Shown: positions 12,901 to 24,900 of the stretch, piece by piece | Position numbering within the stretch: the first letter of the stretch is position 1 | How the letters are laid out: each line of letters opens with the position of its first letter | Source of the DNA: Leptobrachium leishanense | Lineage: Eukaryota > Chordata > Amphibia > Anura > Megophryidae | Assembly (NCBI GenBank): GCA_009667805.1 | Contig: CM019069.1 | Span: 49,000,153-49,064,152 of the forward strand | Length of the DNA: 64,000 bases | Direction: 5' to 3' | Notes under the pieces: model-generated | What the model was told of the DNA's origin: nothing | What the model saw: the letters and a program-made list of their open reading frames with translations, nothing else | The model's database searches: none | Program-made: the position numbers and the translations under genes

Positions 12901-15900
12901 AAAAAGAAAAAAAAAGTGTTTATTTTTTTTTTAAAATATATATATTTTTTTATTTTATTTATTTATTTATTTTTACAAACTTTTTTCACATTCGAGTTTG
13001 GTATCGTTGGAACGGCCATGCTCTGGCCGATCCAACAATACCAAACGTTAACCCCTAGCTGCCACGGATCGGGAGATAGAGAGTTCCAATGAACTCCCTA
13101 TCTCCACCGTTGGTGGCAGTTAGGGGTTAACTCCAGGACTGGCGTCATCGTGCTATGCACGATGACGCCAGTCCTCAGGGGGAGTTCCCGGAGGCTTGGC
13201 CGACATCCAAGATGTCGGCCAGCTCCGAGAAAGGATCACGAACCGGCGCTTTTCAGCGCCGATTCGCGATCCTGCTCCCCAGGGGTTAATGCCAGGTACC
13301 ATTTGGATGGGCAGGCTGTGCCCTTCCAAATGGTGCCTGGGTTAACCCCCGCAACGCCGCCGATCGGGAGGGAGAGAGGTCCGAAGGACCTCCCCCCCTC
13401 CCTTTCAGGCGCCTCCTCCGCACATGCGGGGGGGGGGTGCCTGAATTAGGTGTCATCGCGCTGCCGCGATGACACCTAATTTCACCGGCGGTGGTTCCGG
13501 ATGCTGGGCTGACATCGAGGATGTCAGCCCGCACCGGGGGGGCCAGCGTTCGGCCGGAACTCGGCCGAACACTGACCCCAAAGTGAGGACGCGCTGAGCG
13601 CGTCCTCAGCACAGCAGCAGCCATGCGGAGGACGCGCTGAGCGCGTCCTCCGCATCGAAGTGGTTAAGCAATGCAAAAAACCAAAACCAACCACCAGAAC
13701 TGCTGAAAGCTGACCCACTTGTGTAGCCAATTAACTTGATATGAAGAGGCATAAAAAACACAAATGTTTCAGAGCATAGCCCTTTCCCCAGTTTGCATGA
13801 TCCCCATACAGCAACATGTTTATATACAAAACAGGTAATGATGAATAATGCACAAGACAATCAGACCTCCATGATCTCCCAGAAGACACCTGCTGCTAAT
13901 ATCCTTCATGGTTGGAAGTTGAAACTTCAATTGGAGCTGCCTTCCTCTCTCCACATGTAAAAGCCTGGCAGCCCAAAACAAAGATGGTGGAATAAGCTCA
14001 ATAGGGCATGTGAGAGTTTCTGGAGTTCAATCGTAACCCATTTCACATGCATGATCATGGAGGTCTGATCGTCTTGTGCATTTTTCATTACCGGTTTTAT
14101 ATATAAACATGTTGCTGTGTAGGGATCATACAAACTGAGGAAGGGGCTATGCCCTGAAACATTTGTGGTTTTTATGCCTCTCCATATCAAGCTAATTGGC
14201 TACACAAGTGGGCCAGCTTTCAGCAGTGCTAGTGGTTGTCTCTTTTTTTTGCTTATTGAAGTCTTCCTCCTGCTTGAGGTGCACAGGGATATGACAAACC
14301 TTGCTTGTCTGCCTGTCCTGCTCTCCTGGCACCCCCTTTCCTAGATCAGCCCAGCCGCTGAGTTGCTCAGAGCCCCGTTCAATACCTCAGCAGCTGCTGA
14401 ATTGCGCAGCAATTCAGTTTGCTGCAGCAGTGTCATAGAACGCTTTGGATACGAATTTCGAATCCAAAATGGCCGAAGATTTCTTAATGAAAGATTCAGA
14501 TTGTTTTTCGTATCACTCGGACAAAATATGATAAAGAAAAGCAGTCAGCACAATTCCGTTTTGTATGCACACACCACAAATGATAGCTTTTATTGTATAA
14601 ACGTTATGTTTACTTCTGAAACAAAATATAAATTGAACTGTAATATAGGTTTATGTGCAGGGGTAAATAATAAATAAATATTTTGTGCTTGGGTGAAAAA
14701 AACCTCAAAATTAACATTGCCGTAAGGAATTGTCACTTGCTTCATGGTGGCGGCCATCTTTAATACGTCACACTCTGCTACTCGCAGCATCTCCTCGGGT
14801 CGCTGCAAGTGCTAAGTTAGCAGTGCTGAGCGCTGAGCGGCAGAACGGCGTTCAATGGCAAGTTGCTAACTTAGCACTTGCAGCGGCTGAGGTATTGAAC
14901 GTGCCTCAGGACTCAGTGCCTTGAGCAGCCTGATCTGTAGCTCCAGACTCGCTGGGTCTGATCCTCTGCCTCTTTGAATTTCCAGATGGCCGCTCAGTGC
15001 CTTCTGAGGGTGATTGTGAGTAGGGATGAGCCGAACACCCCCGAGTTCAGTTCGCATTCGAACTCGAACTTTTCAAAAGTTTGAATTCGAACTCGAACTC
15101 AATACAAGTCAATGAGAACTTTCAATACAAGTCAAAATTAGATTTTTAGAGTGCCCTCCAAGAGGGCATATATGCTAGATATTTGCCATAAAAGGTGTAT
15201 GGGGGTCCGGGTAGTGCCCTGGGGGACAGGAAACCAGGACAAAAAGTTTTTAAAAAAAAACATTTAAAGGGACAGTGAGTTTTCCATGAAATAAGGGTTA
15301 AAAATAAAAACGAAAAATTCCTTCAAATATCGTGCCTAGGAGGTCCCCATAACCTGCCCGTGAAGTGGCGGATTTCTAGGATGTATAGAAACATTTAAAA
15401 ACAATGTCCGGGTCCGGGTAGTGCCCTGGGGGACAGGAAACAAGGACAAAAAGTTTAAAAAAAGAAGTTTTTAACCCCTTCACTGCTGACGACGTGTGGG
15501 ACACGTCCTCAGTTACTCCCGCTGTATACTGAGGACGACGTGTCCCACACGTCATCAGCTTTGCGGGACTCCCGGCGGAGATACTCACCTCTCTGTCCGG
15601 GGTCCCGCGGCGTTCTGACTTCAGGGTCCTCAGACGCTGAAGTCAAGCTCCTCCCGACGTAAATGACGTCACCGCTCCATGCGCGATGACGTCATTTCCA
15701 GGAGACCCCCCGGCAATGCCGGGAGATCGCCTGGAAGGGAGGGAAGATCCGTTCGGATCCCTCTCCCTCCCGATCGGGAGGTCCCACAAAAAAAGCCAGG
15801 CACCGCTTAAAAGGAGAGATTCTCCCCTTTTAAGCGGTGCCTGGCTTTAACCCCTTAGGCACCGGGTCGCACTTCGGCGCCTTGCGGCGCCGAAGTGCGG

Positions 15901-18900
15901 CCTAGCTCTGGTGGGGGCCACCATCTTGGATGGCGGCTCCACCCCCGGGTCCCCCCTCACTGCCTGACGTCCTCACGCATAGCGTGATGATGTCAGATAG
16001 CCGGGGAACCCCTAGCTGCCCGGAATCCCCTGGTGGAGATAGGGGGTTCATTTGAGGGTTCACAGAGATGCTGTGAGGTTGTGAATAGAGATGCTATGAG
16101 GTTGTGTATAGAGATGCTGTGAGGCTGTGTATAGAGATGCTGATGGGGCTGTGTATAGAGATGATGTGAGGTTGTGTATAGAGATGCTGTGTATAGAGAT
16201 GCTGTTTGTGTATAGAGATGCTGATGGGGTTGTGTATAGAGCTGCGGTGAGGTTGTGTATAGAGATGCTGATGGGGTTTTGTATAGAGATGTTGTTTGTG
16301 TATAGAGATGCTGTGAGGCTGTGTATAGAGATGCTGTGTATAGAGATGCTGTGAGGCTGTGTATAGAGATGCTGATGGGGCTGTGTATAGAGATGCTGAT
16401 GGGGTTGTGTATAGAGATGCGGTGAGGTTGTGTATAGAGATGCTGATGGGGTTGTGTATAGAGATGCTGTTTGTGTATAGAGATGCTGATGGGGTTGTGT
16501 ATAGAGATGCTGTGAGGCTGTGTATAGAGATGCTGTGAGGCTGTGTTTAGAGATGCTGGTGGGGTTGTGTATATAGATGCTGTGAGGCTGTGTATAGAGA
16601 TGCTGTGAGGCTGTGTATAGAGATGCTGATGGGGCTGTGTATAGAGATGCTGATGGGACTGTGTATAGAGATGCTGTGTGGTTGTGTATAGAGATGCTGT
16701 TTGTGTATAGAGATGCTGTGAGGCTGTGTTTAGAGATGCTGATGGGGTTGTGTATAGAGATGCTGTGTATAGAGATGCTGTGAGGCTGTGTATAGAGATG
16801 CTGATGGGGCTGTGTATAGAGATGCTGTGAGGTTGTGTTTAGAGATGCTGTGAGGCTGTGTATAGAGATGCTGTGTATAGAGATGCTGATGGGGTTGTGT
16901 ATAGAGATGCTGTGAGGTTGTGTATAGAGATGCTGATGGGGCTGTGTATAGAGATGCTGATGGGGCTGTGTATAGAGATGCTGTGAGGTTGTGTTTAGAG
17001 ATGCTGATGGGGTTGTGTATAGAGATGCTGTGTATAGAGATGCTGTGAGGCTGTGTATGTATAGAGATGCTGATGGGGCTGTGTATAGAGATGCCTTGCG
17101 GTGCCGAAGTGCGGCCTAGCTCCGGGGGGGCGCCATCTTGGATGGCGGCTCCACCCCCGGGTCCCCCCTCACTGCCTGACGTCCTCACGCATAGCGTGAT
17201 GATGTCAGATAGCCGGGGAACCCCTAGCTGCCCGGAATCCCCTGGTGGAGATAGGGGGTTCATTTGAGGGTTCACAGAGATGCTGTGAGGTTGTGAATAG
17301 AGATGCTATGAGGTTGTGTATAGAGATGCTGTGAGGCTGTGTATAGAGATGCTGATGGGGCTGTGTATAGAGATGATGTGAGGTTGTGTATAGAGATGCT
17401 GTGTATAGAGATGCTGTTTGTGTATAGAGATGCTGATGGGGTTGTGTATAGAGCTGCGGTGAGGTTGTGTATAGAGATGCTGATGGGGTTTTGTATAGAG
17501 ATGTTGTTTGTGTATAGAGATGCTGTGAGGCTGTGTATAGAGATGCTGTGTATAGAGATGCTGTGAGGCTGTGTATAGAGATGCTGATGGGGCTGTGTAT
17601 AGAGATGCTGATGGGGTTGTGTATAGAGATGCGGTGAGGTTGTGTATAGAGATGCTGATGGGGTTGTGTATAGAGATGCTGTTTGTGTATAGAGATGCTG
17701 ATGGGGTTGTGTATAGAGATGCTGTGAGGCTGTGTATAGAGATGCTGTGAGGCTGTGTTTAGAGATGCTGGTGGGGTTGTGTATATAGATGCTGTGAGGC
17801 TGTGTATAGAGATGCTGTGAGGCTGTGTATAGAGATGCTGATGGGGCTGTGTATAGAGATGCTGATGGGACTGTGTATAGAGATGCTGTGTGGTTGTGTA
17901 TAGAGATGCTGTTTGTGTATAGAGATGCTGTGAGGCTGTGTTTAGAGATGCTGATGGGGTTGTGTATAGAGATGCTGTGTATAGAGATGCTGTGAGGCTG
18001 TGTATAGAGATGCTGATGGGGCTGTGTATAGAGATGCTGTGAGGTTGTGTTTAGAGATGCTGTGAGGCTGTGTATAGAGATGCTGTGTATAGAGATGCTG
18101 ATGGGGTTGTGTATAGAGATGCTGTGAGGTTGTGTATAGAGATGCTGATGGGGCTGTGTATAGAGATGCTGATGGGGCTGTGTATAGAGATGCTGTGAGG
18201 TTGTGTTTAGAGATGCTGATGGGGTTGTGTATAGAGATGCTGTGTATAGAGATGCTGTGAGGCTGTGTATGTATAGAGATGCTGATGGGGCTGTGTATAG
18301 AGATGCCTTGCGGTGCCGAAGTGCGGCCTAGCTCCGGGGGGGCGCCATCTTGGATGGCGGCTCCACCCCCGGGTCCCCCCTCACTGCCTGACATCCTCAC
18401 GCATAGCGTGATGACATCAGATAGCCGGGGAACCCCTAGCTGCCCGGAATCCCCTGGTGGAGATAAGGGGTTCATTTGAACCCCAATATCTCCAGGCAGC
18501 TAGGGGGTCATGGAGGGTGTCAATAAAAAGGCCTGAGCATGGCCTTTCGAATGATACCCAACATGACCAGGTATAAAGTAAAAAAAAAAAAAAAAAACAT
18601 GTATTTTTTTTGTATGTTATTTTTATTAATGGAGCAATATTGTTCACACTTCAATTATAATGTGAACAATGATGCTGCACTAATGATTTTTTTCTATGGG
18701 GTACGTTTGGTATAAATCACGTAATTCCCCCACAAAATGTAACAAGTCCCCATTTCTAATTTTTGTACAAGTGCACCCATAGAAAACATAACCGCAAACG
18801 CTCATGTGCTAAAATGATTAAAAATGATTAAAAATTCAATTTTTATTGCATTTTTTGTCATAATATACAGGCAGGACCTGACGTATACATATAAAAATGA

Positions 18901-21900
18901 TATATTATGAATCTGCGGAGTCTGCCGGAAAGAATGATATCTAATATGTCTGGGTCATTTAATAAAATATGGCTTCAAATCGCATTTAAACATGATGAGC
19001 GAAAGCGGTAAAAATGAGCTGAGCACACAGCAGTGAAATGCAGGGTTAAGGGGTTAAACAGCATATCAGAGGAAGATTTAGTAGAGAAATGAACACTTCT
19101 CAGAAGCACAGGTGTTGTTTGACACATGTTCAGGAGACACCACTCCCTCAGTCTACATACAATGTATCAAATTCATTAGACCAGACTAATTAAAAGCACA
19201 TGTTATTTCCAAACACTAATTAACACCTGTTGTTTACGGCGTTTGAGAACACAGGTCATTTAGAGGTGAGAATCTTTGCACGTAGACATTAGTTTTTAAT
19301 TCAATATCTAATAAACCGTTGCTTATAATATTCTTCAGTAAAGAGTCTCTTTATTTCTAGATTTTTTAGTATTTTTTAAGCATTTTTTATACTTTTAAAA
19401 AAAAAAAAAATTGCGAACTCGAACTGAACACGCCAAAAAGTTCGAAGTTCGCGAACTTGCAAATGGCCAAAGTTAGAATCGAACTCCGAACTGATCGAAC
19501 TGAACAGCTCATCCCTAATTGTGAGTACCCTGAATGAGACACCAGGCAGGCTGTGTGTTCAAACAGGATCAACTGCTTTATTGAAAAAGACACCAGTATT
19601 TATACAAAGGTAACACACACACTTTTCAAGCTTCCCGCCCACCCCAACAGTTCTGATTGGCTAGTTTAAAGAACACTGCAGGTTTCATTCTGGTCCTCCT
19701 CAGGTTCTTACGTGAGTTTTAGCAGTGGCAAAAACACCTTACCGCCAGACGGGTTATGCCTGATGGGTGGGCGTTAACACTGACAAGGCGTACTAGTGCA
19801 CCCTGCTTATTTGCTGCGGCGGGCCACTCCCCTGGCCTGCTGACACGCGGCATGTGTCATTCACTGCGGAGGACGGCCTGAGTCCAGATTGTCCTGCAGC
19901 AGCAAATGACACGTGCCAACTAGTGGGCGGGCCTGACGTGACCAATAGACACCAGCGGAGCGTGCTATGCTTCCCAGCTTCCTATGCTTCCCAGAGGTGT
20001 TCAGTCCCACCTGCAGCAGGGGCAGCATAGTACATCACACACCGGTAAAGGGTTATGTAACGGTTTGCCACATGCCACACACTTTGTTCAACCTCACTGT
20101 GTACTCGGGGTAGGTGCATGTTTAACTTGATGTTGCCCTAGCCACTAGTAATTTGAACACCCATTATCAAATAAATTTATCATCATGAAATTAAGGCCCC
20201 CTTCACACCTGGGCGTTTTACAGCGCGTTCCTGTGCACTGTAAAATGCCTAAACACAGAAATCCCATTATTTCCTATGGGGCCCATTCACACCTGGGCGT
20301 TTTACAGCGCGTAGGAACACGATGTAAAACGTCCTACACCCAAAGAAGTACAGGAGCTTCTTTGGGGCGTATTGCAGCGCGTTCACAGCCAAAAAAACGT
20401 GCGTATTATGTGCGTCAAAAAACGCATAGGTGTGAACCGAGCCTAAGACAAATATTGTATGTCTATCAGCCATTTATATCATCCACAAGCGTTGCGATCT
20501 TGCCAAATTGGGAGCCCACCACACCACTGCAGGGTCTCTGCTCAAAAGAGAAACCGAACCGAAACCGAAACCCCTCTGAACAACATAAAAAAGAACACAC
20601 CTCGGCAGCTGGAGTCCTGCTCTGTTCTTTTTTATACCAGCCATTTATGTGACTAACGATGCAATATGCAACATTATGAAATCATCTTATATATTGTATA
20701 CACCAAATAATTTCTAAAGGCATTTGTTATGGTATAGATTTGTTATACACTATCGCATCCCAGATATACCTAACATATAAAAGAAAAGGGAAAAAAAATA
20801 AGGGAATGAGGTTTTATAAAAAAAATAAAAAAAAGTCTCTCTAACTGTCCATTGTCTTCGTAAGTTTTAAAATTCTGCTGCTCCCCTCCATTCTGACACC
20901 CTAAGGCAGGGTGTAGTCACTCATCTTATGCAAGAAAATACCCCTGACTTTGAGCCAAAATTCTATTTTGCGGGTAGTTAATAAATTGAATTTGTACTGA
21001 CCTGGTCGAAATTATCCAGCGCGGCATGGAGATTCGCAAGCATTCCGGTAGGAGGCTCGTTTGTAATTTTAATGGCGTTCTCTAGAATTCCTTGTGGTAT
21101 AATGTGCTCCTTGAGGGTTTGGGCTGGTTCGGCGCTCATAAACACACGGTAATTAGGGTGACTTTCTTCGCTGTACTTTTCTAATAACTTCTCCAGCGTG
21201 CTCAGCCATTTAGCCACAAGATGGATATTCTGAAAAACCATTAAAAAATAAATAAATCTTGGGCTTCTTTCCAATGGAACAATTGGATGTTATACATTAA
21301 TTTATTATTAGTTTAAATCTATACACAAAAAAAGCAGGTGTTCAGTTTTAAAAATAGGAGGGCACACGCCAGTAAACAGATGCGTGGAACCAGGAGCCAC
21401 TTGGACAAGAATAGGCCAAATTCCCATGTAGCAGAATATTAAATAGAATCCCAGGGCCGGGCACTCTGTATATATCCATAAGGATTCTTTATTGGAATAT
21501 TGCCACAATGTTTCAGCTAGACAGTGGAGACTTTTCAAGTTACTTGAAGACAGCTCCGTGGACGAGCTGAAACATTGTGCCAATATTCCAATAAAAGGCA
21601 GCTTTGACAATTAGTTGCTTTTTTTGCATTGCCCCCAAGGGACACTAACAGGGTTATTCACAAAGAGCCGATCTGGCCCCAAAATGGCATTGAATAGTGA
21701 ATTTACCTGTACATGGCCATTCAGAAAGGAGGCAGTTCGCCAACTTTTGGCAAACTGCCAACAAGTACAGTGCCTGTTCGAAGGCAGTGAAATCCCCCAT
21801 AGAGAAGCAATTGTTAATCTATTCAGAGACACCGAACAGCATTGAAAAGTTACAGAAATTCCCTGCTGATCGGTGGTTTCATTCGGCGGGTTTATTCAGG

Positions 21901-24900
21901 CGAATCCCATAGGTTTCAATGTAAAACAATATTCCCATTTTTACTCAATATCTATTTATTGATATATTTTTTTAGTATCTTTTGTTTTTTTTAATAGCAG
22001 TTTTTATTTTTTCTGTAACAGCCCTTTTTATTATCATTCATAGCACCTGTTAATTCCAGACATTTTCGTTCAGTAGTTTTTTTGCAAACAGCGTTTCAAT
22101 CTTCACACTTTCAATCGTTTATTTTACCCGTCCGGCGGCTTGTGTGTTCTTTACATTTCAGGTTCAGCGGATCATTGGATCGGTTCAGATAGGATCTGAT
22201 TTTTCTGAGTGATTTTTTATTTTTTTTTAAAGAAAAAAAAAAAGTCGCAAACCCTCTGAAACTATCGAATCCAATACTTTCAGCCGGTTCTCGGTTTATT
22301 TTTGAATCAAATCGATTTTCTTCCTCAGGTCTTAAAGCTATACTGACCTATATCATAGAATTGAAAAGTAAAATGTCAAGCAGAAGGGGGGTGGGGTGTC
22401 GTAAATACAAATAATTCAATCATATGGTCAAGAAAGGTAAACACAGAGGACAGATCATAGGCCCCCAACACAGATAAGCATCACCATGAGCATTCCTATC
22501 TGTGTTGGGGCCTATGATCTGTCCTCTCTGTTTACCTTTCTTGACCATGTAGCGCTGTTTAAAAACTCTGTTGCTGTATTGCTCGGCTTTGGCCACCAGA
22601 GGGAGACAAGCGCAATGTAAAGTATACTGGACACAATGGGACTACGTTTTCCAGCATGCTTTGGGGCAGAGACAGAAAGTGGGTGGGGAAGGAGGAAAGG
22701 ACATACGCAGCCTCGTCCGAAGGAGAGCCAGTGTGAGCCGAGCGGTGAACAGAGTAAGACGCACGTGAGACTGTGAGCAATTGTTACCAGGCCGGAGAGC
22801 AGGTGCTGCCTTGTCGACGCTGGGGATAGATACAGTGACTTGCCAGAGACCTAGTAATCCACCTCTGAGAGGGTTTTGCACAGACACAGAGTTCCAGATT
22901 GGACCTCGAGTAAGGAGACCGCGATGATCCACTGGGAGTGCAGGCGGTAGGCCGTAGATCTTGTTGTAGAAGACGGACAAGCAAGAGAAGCGGATCCGGT
23001 GGCACAGGGTCCCAGTATAATCCAGCGGAGAGACGTCCTTAATCGGGCAGCGGAACAGATTGTCTGGCGGATGGGTGAGAGGCCTTCCAGGCCACAGTCA
23101 AAGTTTAACGAAGCACGCTGCAGTATTGCTTAAATCTACAGGGCCCCAACGTGACTAGTCGAAGATTTATTAAATCCATTCACTGGCCAGTTGAATATAG
23201 TACCCGGGTACCTGAGATAACACACACACACACACCTTTTTGGGACACTACTTTTACGGGACTTACACTCTAGAAACTAAGGGGGTTAAACTTTCCTTTT
23301 TGCCGCTGCGTGTTTTCCCGCATTACGAAAATCCTGTCGCTCATATACCGTGTTCACATTATATATGCCACTTTATTGGGATCAGTAAAGTATATAATCC
23401 ATAAAATCCACAACAGTGCTGGTGTATATTTATTCCCTAGTGCGGTGAGACTAACCCGAGGTTAAATTCAGCGGCTCCTCCGGGAGTGAGCGCTACAACC
23501 ATATGATTGTATTATTTGTATTTACGACACCCCCACACACCCTCCTGCTTGATTTTTTTTTCTTTCAATTCTATGATTTTAGGTCAGTATTGCTTTAAGA
23601 CCTGAGGAAGAGAGTTAGACTCTCGTAAAGCTTGTCTTTTAAATGTAACATTAGTCTCATAAAAAAGGTATCACTACGTACTGCTATACTCTGGTTATTT
23701 TGGCATCTGGACTAACACGGCTTACCAAATCTACACTAATATATATATATATATAAATATATATATACACAAAATACACAAGAGGGGCAGCACTCAACCT
23801 TAACTACGCTTTCAGTGCGGGTGCACCTCAAGACATAATATACAACAAAACAGGAGGAGAGCACACCAAACATATTCAAATACAAAAGGGCTATTATAGG
23901 GCTGACACCCCTTTGGGCAAGCACCCCTCCCTGTCACAGGTGCTCCACCCGCAGGTTCTACTTAAACCTTGATCTGCAGGGAGCTTCAGAAAGGACTGGG
24001 TCCTCAAGTTTATCCCATAAGAGCAGTCATTGGGTTAGCATGATAGGACCTGCCAGGGGTGGAATACATTGTCGCTGTTGGCAGGCTTACGCAATTCACG
24101 GCCATCCATTGCAAACTAAACTTCCACCATTGTTCAACAGAGCTCAGCATTGAATCTGTGTAAGGGTTAAGAACTGCAGTGTTTTTGAAGGGGTTAAGAA
24201 ATGTTTGTAAGCATTTAAAGGGTTAAATCTGGTAAATCTCTATGTCTAAACGAATTTAGCTGCTGTTGTGGTTTCTTTTGTATTTGAATATGTTTGGTGT
24301 GCTCTCCTCCTGTTTTGTTATATATATATATATATACCAACCGCTGGTTTCTGCACTCGGAATACAAAATTCGTTCGCCCGGTGCCGCACCTGGCCGATA
24401 GAACGTTCCATGCGTAAAAATACACTGGTGGCACTCTGGGTCTCCTTAGAAAATTCTTTAATAAATGAAGATTCAACGTTTCAGTCCGCTAACCGCATAA
24501 TTCCTGATGAAAGTCCGAGACCCAGAGTGCCAACGGCGTATTTTTACACACGGAACATTATATATATATATATATATAAATATTATACAAATGGTTCTAC
24601 ATTTGCTGCATTTGTGACAGACAATATATATCTATTAACTGTCTATAGATCACATATCTGACATCGAAAAGCTCTCATCTACACTTTATCCCAAACTAGG
24701 TGCCCTGTACAGAAACAAATCCTGCCTGAGCCCCACAGTAAGAAATCAGGTTGTACAACAAATGCTTATGCCAGCCATTGAATATGGAGATGTAGTGTAT
24801 GCAGCTGCCCCTCAAACACACCTTCAGTAACTTACTACATTGTATAACTCATTCTGCCACTTTGTGCTACAATGTAACTACATTACCCACCATTGTGACA

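Larger units (their letters stand above)
15021..19517. mobile_element. hAT element with nested insertions
   Basis: The ends are tagggatgagc and gctcatcccta, flanked on both sides by the 8-bp duplication attgtgag (15013-15020 and 19518-19525). Just inside are mirrored runs of 'cgaact/gttcg' typical of the frog MITE that starts tagggatgagc. The element has been inflated by the piggyBac-like insertion at 15476-19055. A piece of the H-family MITE lies at about 19290-19400. No transposase is seen. Confidence 0.65.

Noticed and set aside
13150..13860. Overlapping open frames of 68-112 codons rich in R, P, S and A
   Set aside because: GC-rich hairpin modules of a piggyBac-like element; open on both strands because of palindromic symmetry.
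16030..18300. CRISPR-like look of regularly spaced repeats
   Set aside because: The units are contiguous and vary in length and spacing, there are no unique spacers, and the genome is a vertebrate.
16127..18475. Long open frames on both strands (66-181 codons) in the minisatellite
   Set aside because: They are translations of the 14-24-bp repeat, duplicated with the 1,212-bp unit, with no domain or splice context.
20185..20652. 155-codon open frame
   Set aside because: It crosses the border of a MITE and unrelated intron sequence with no recognisable domain.
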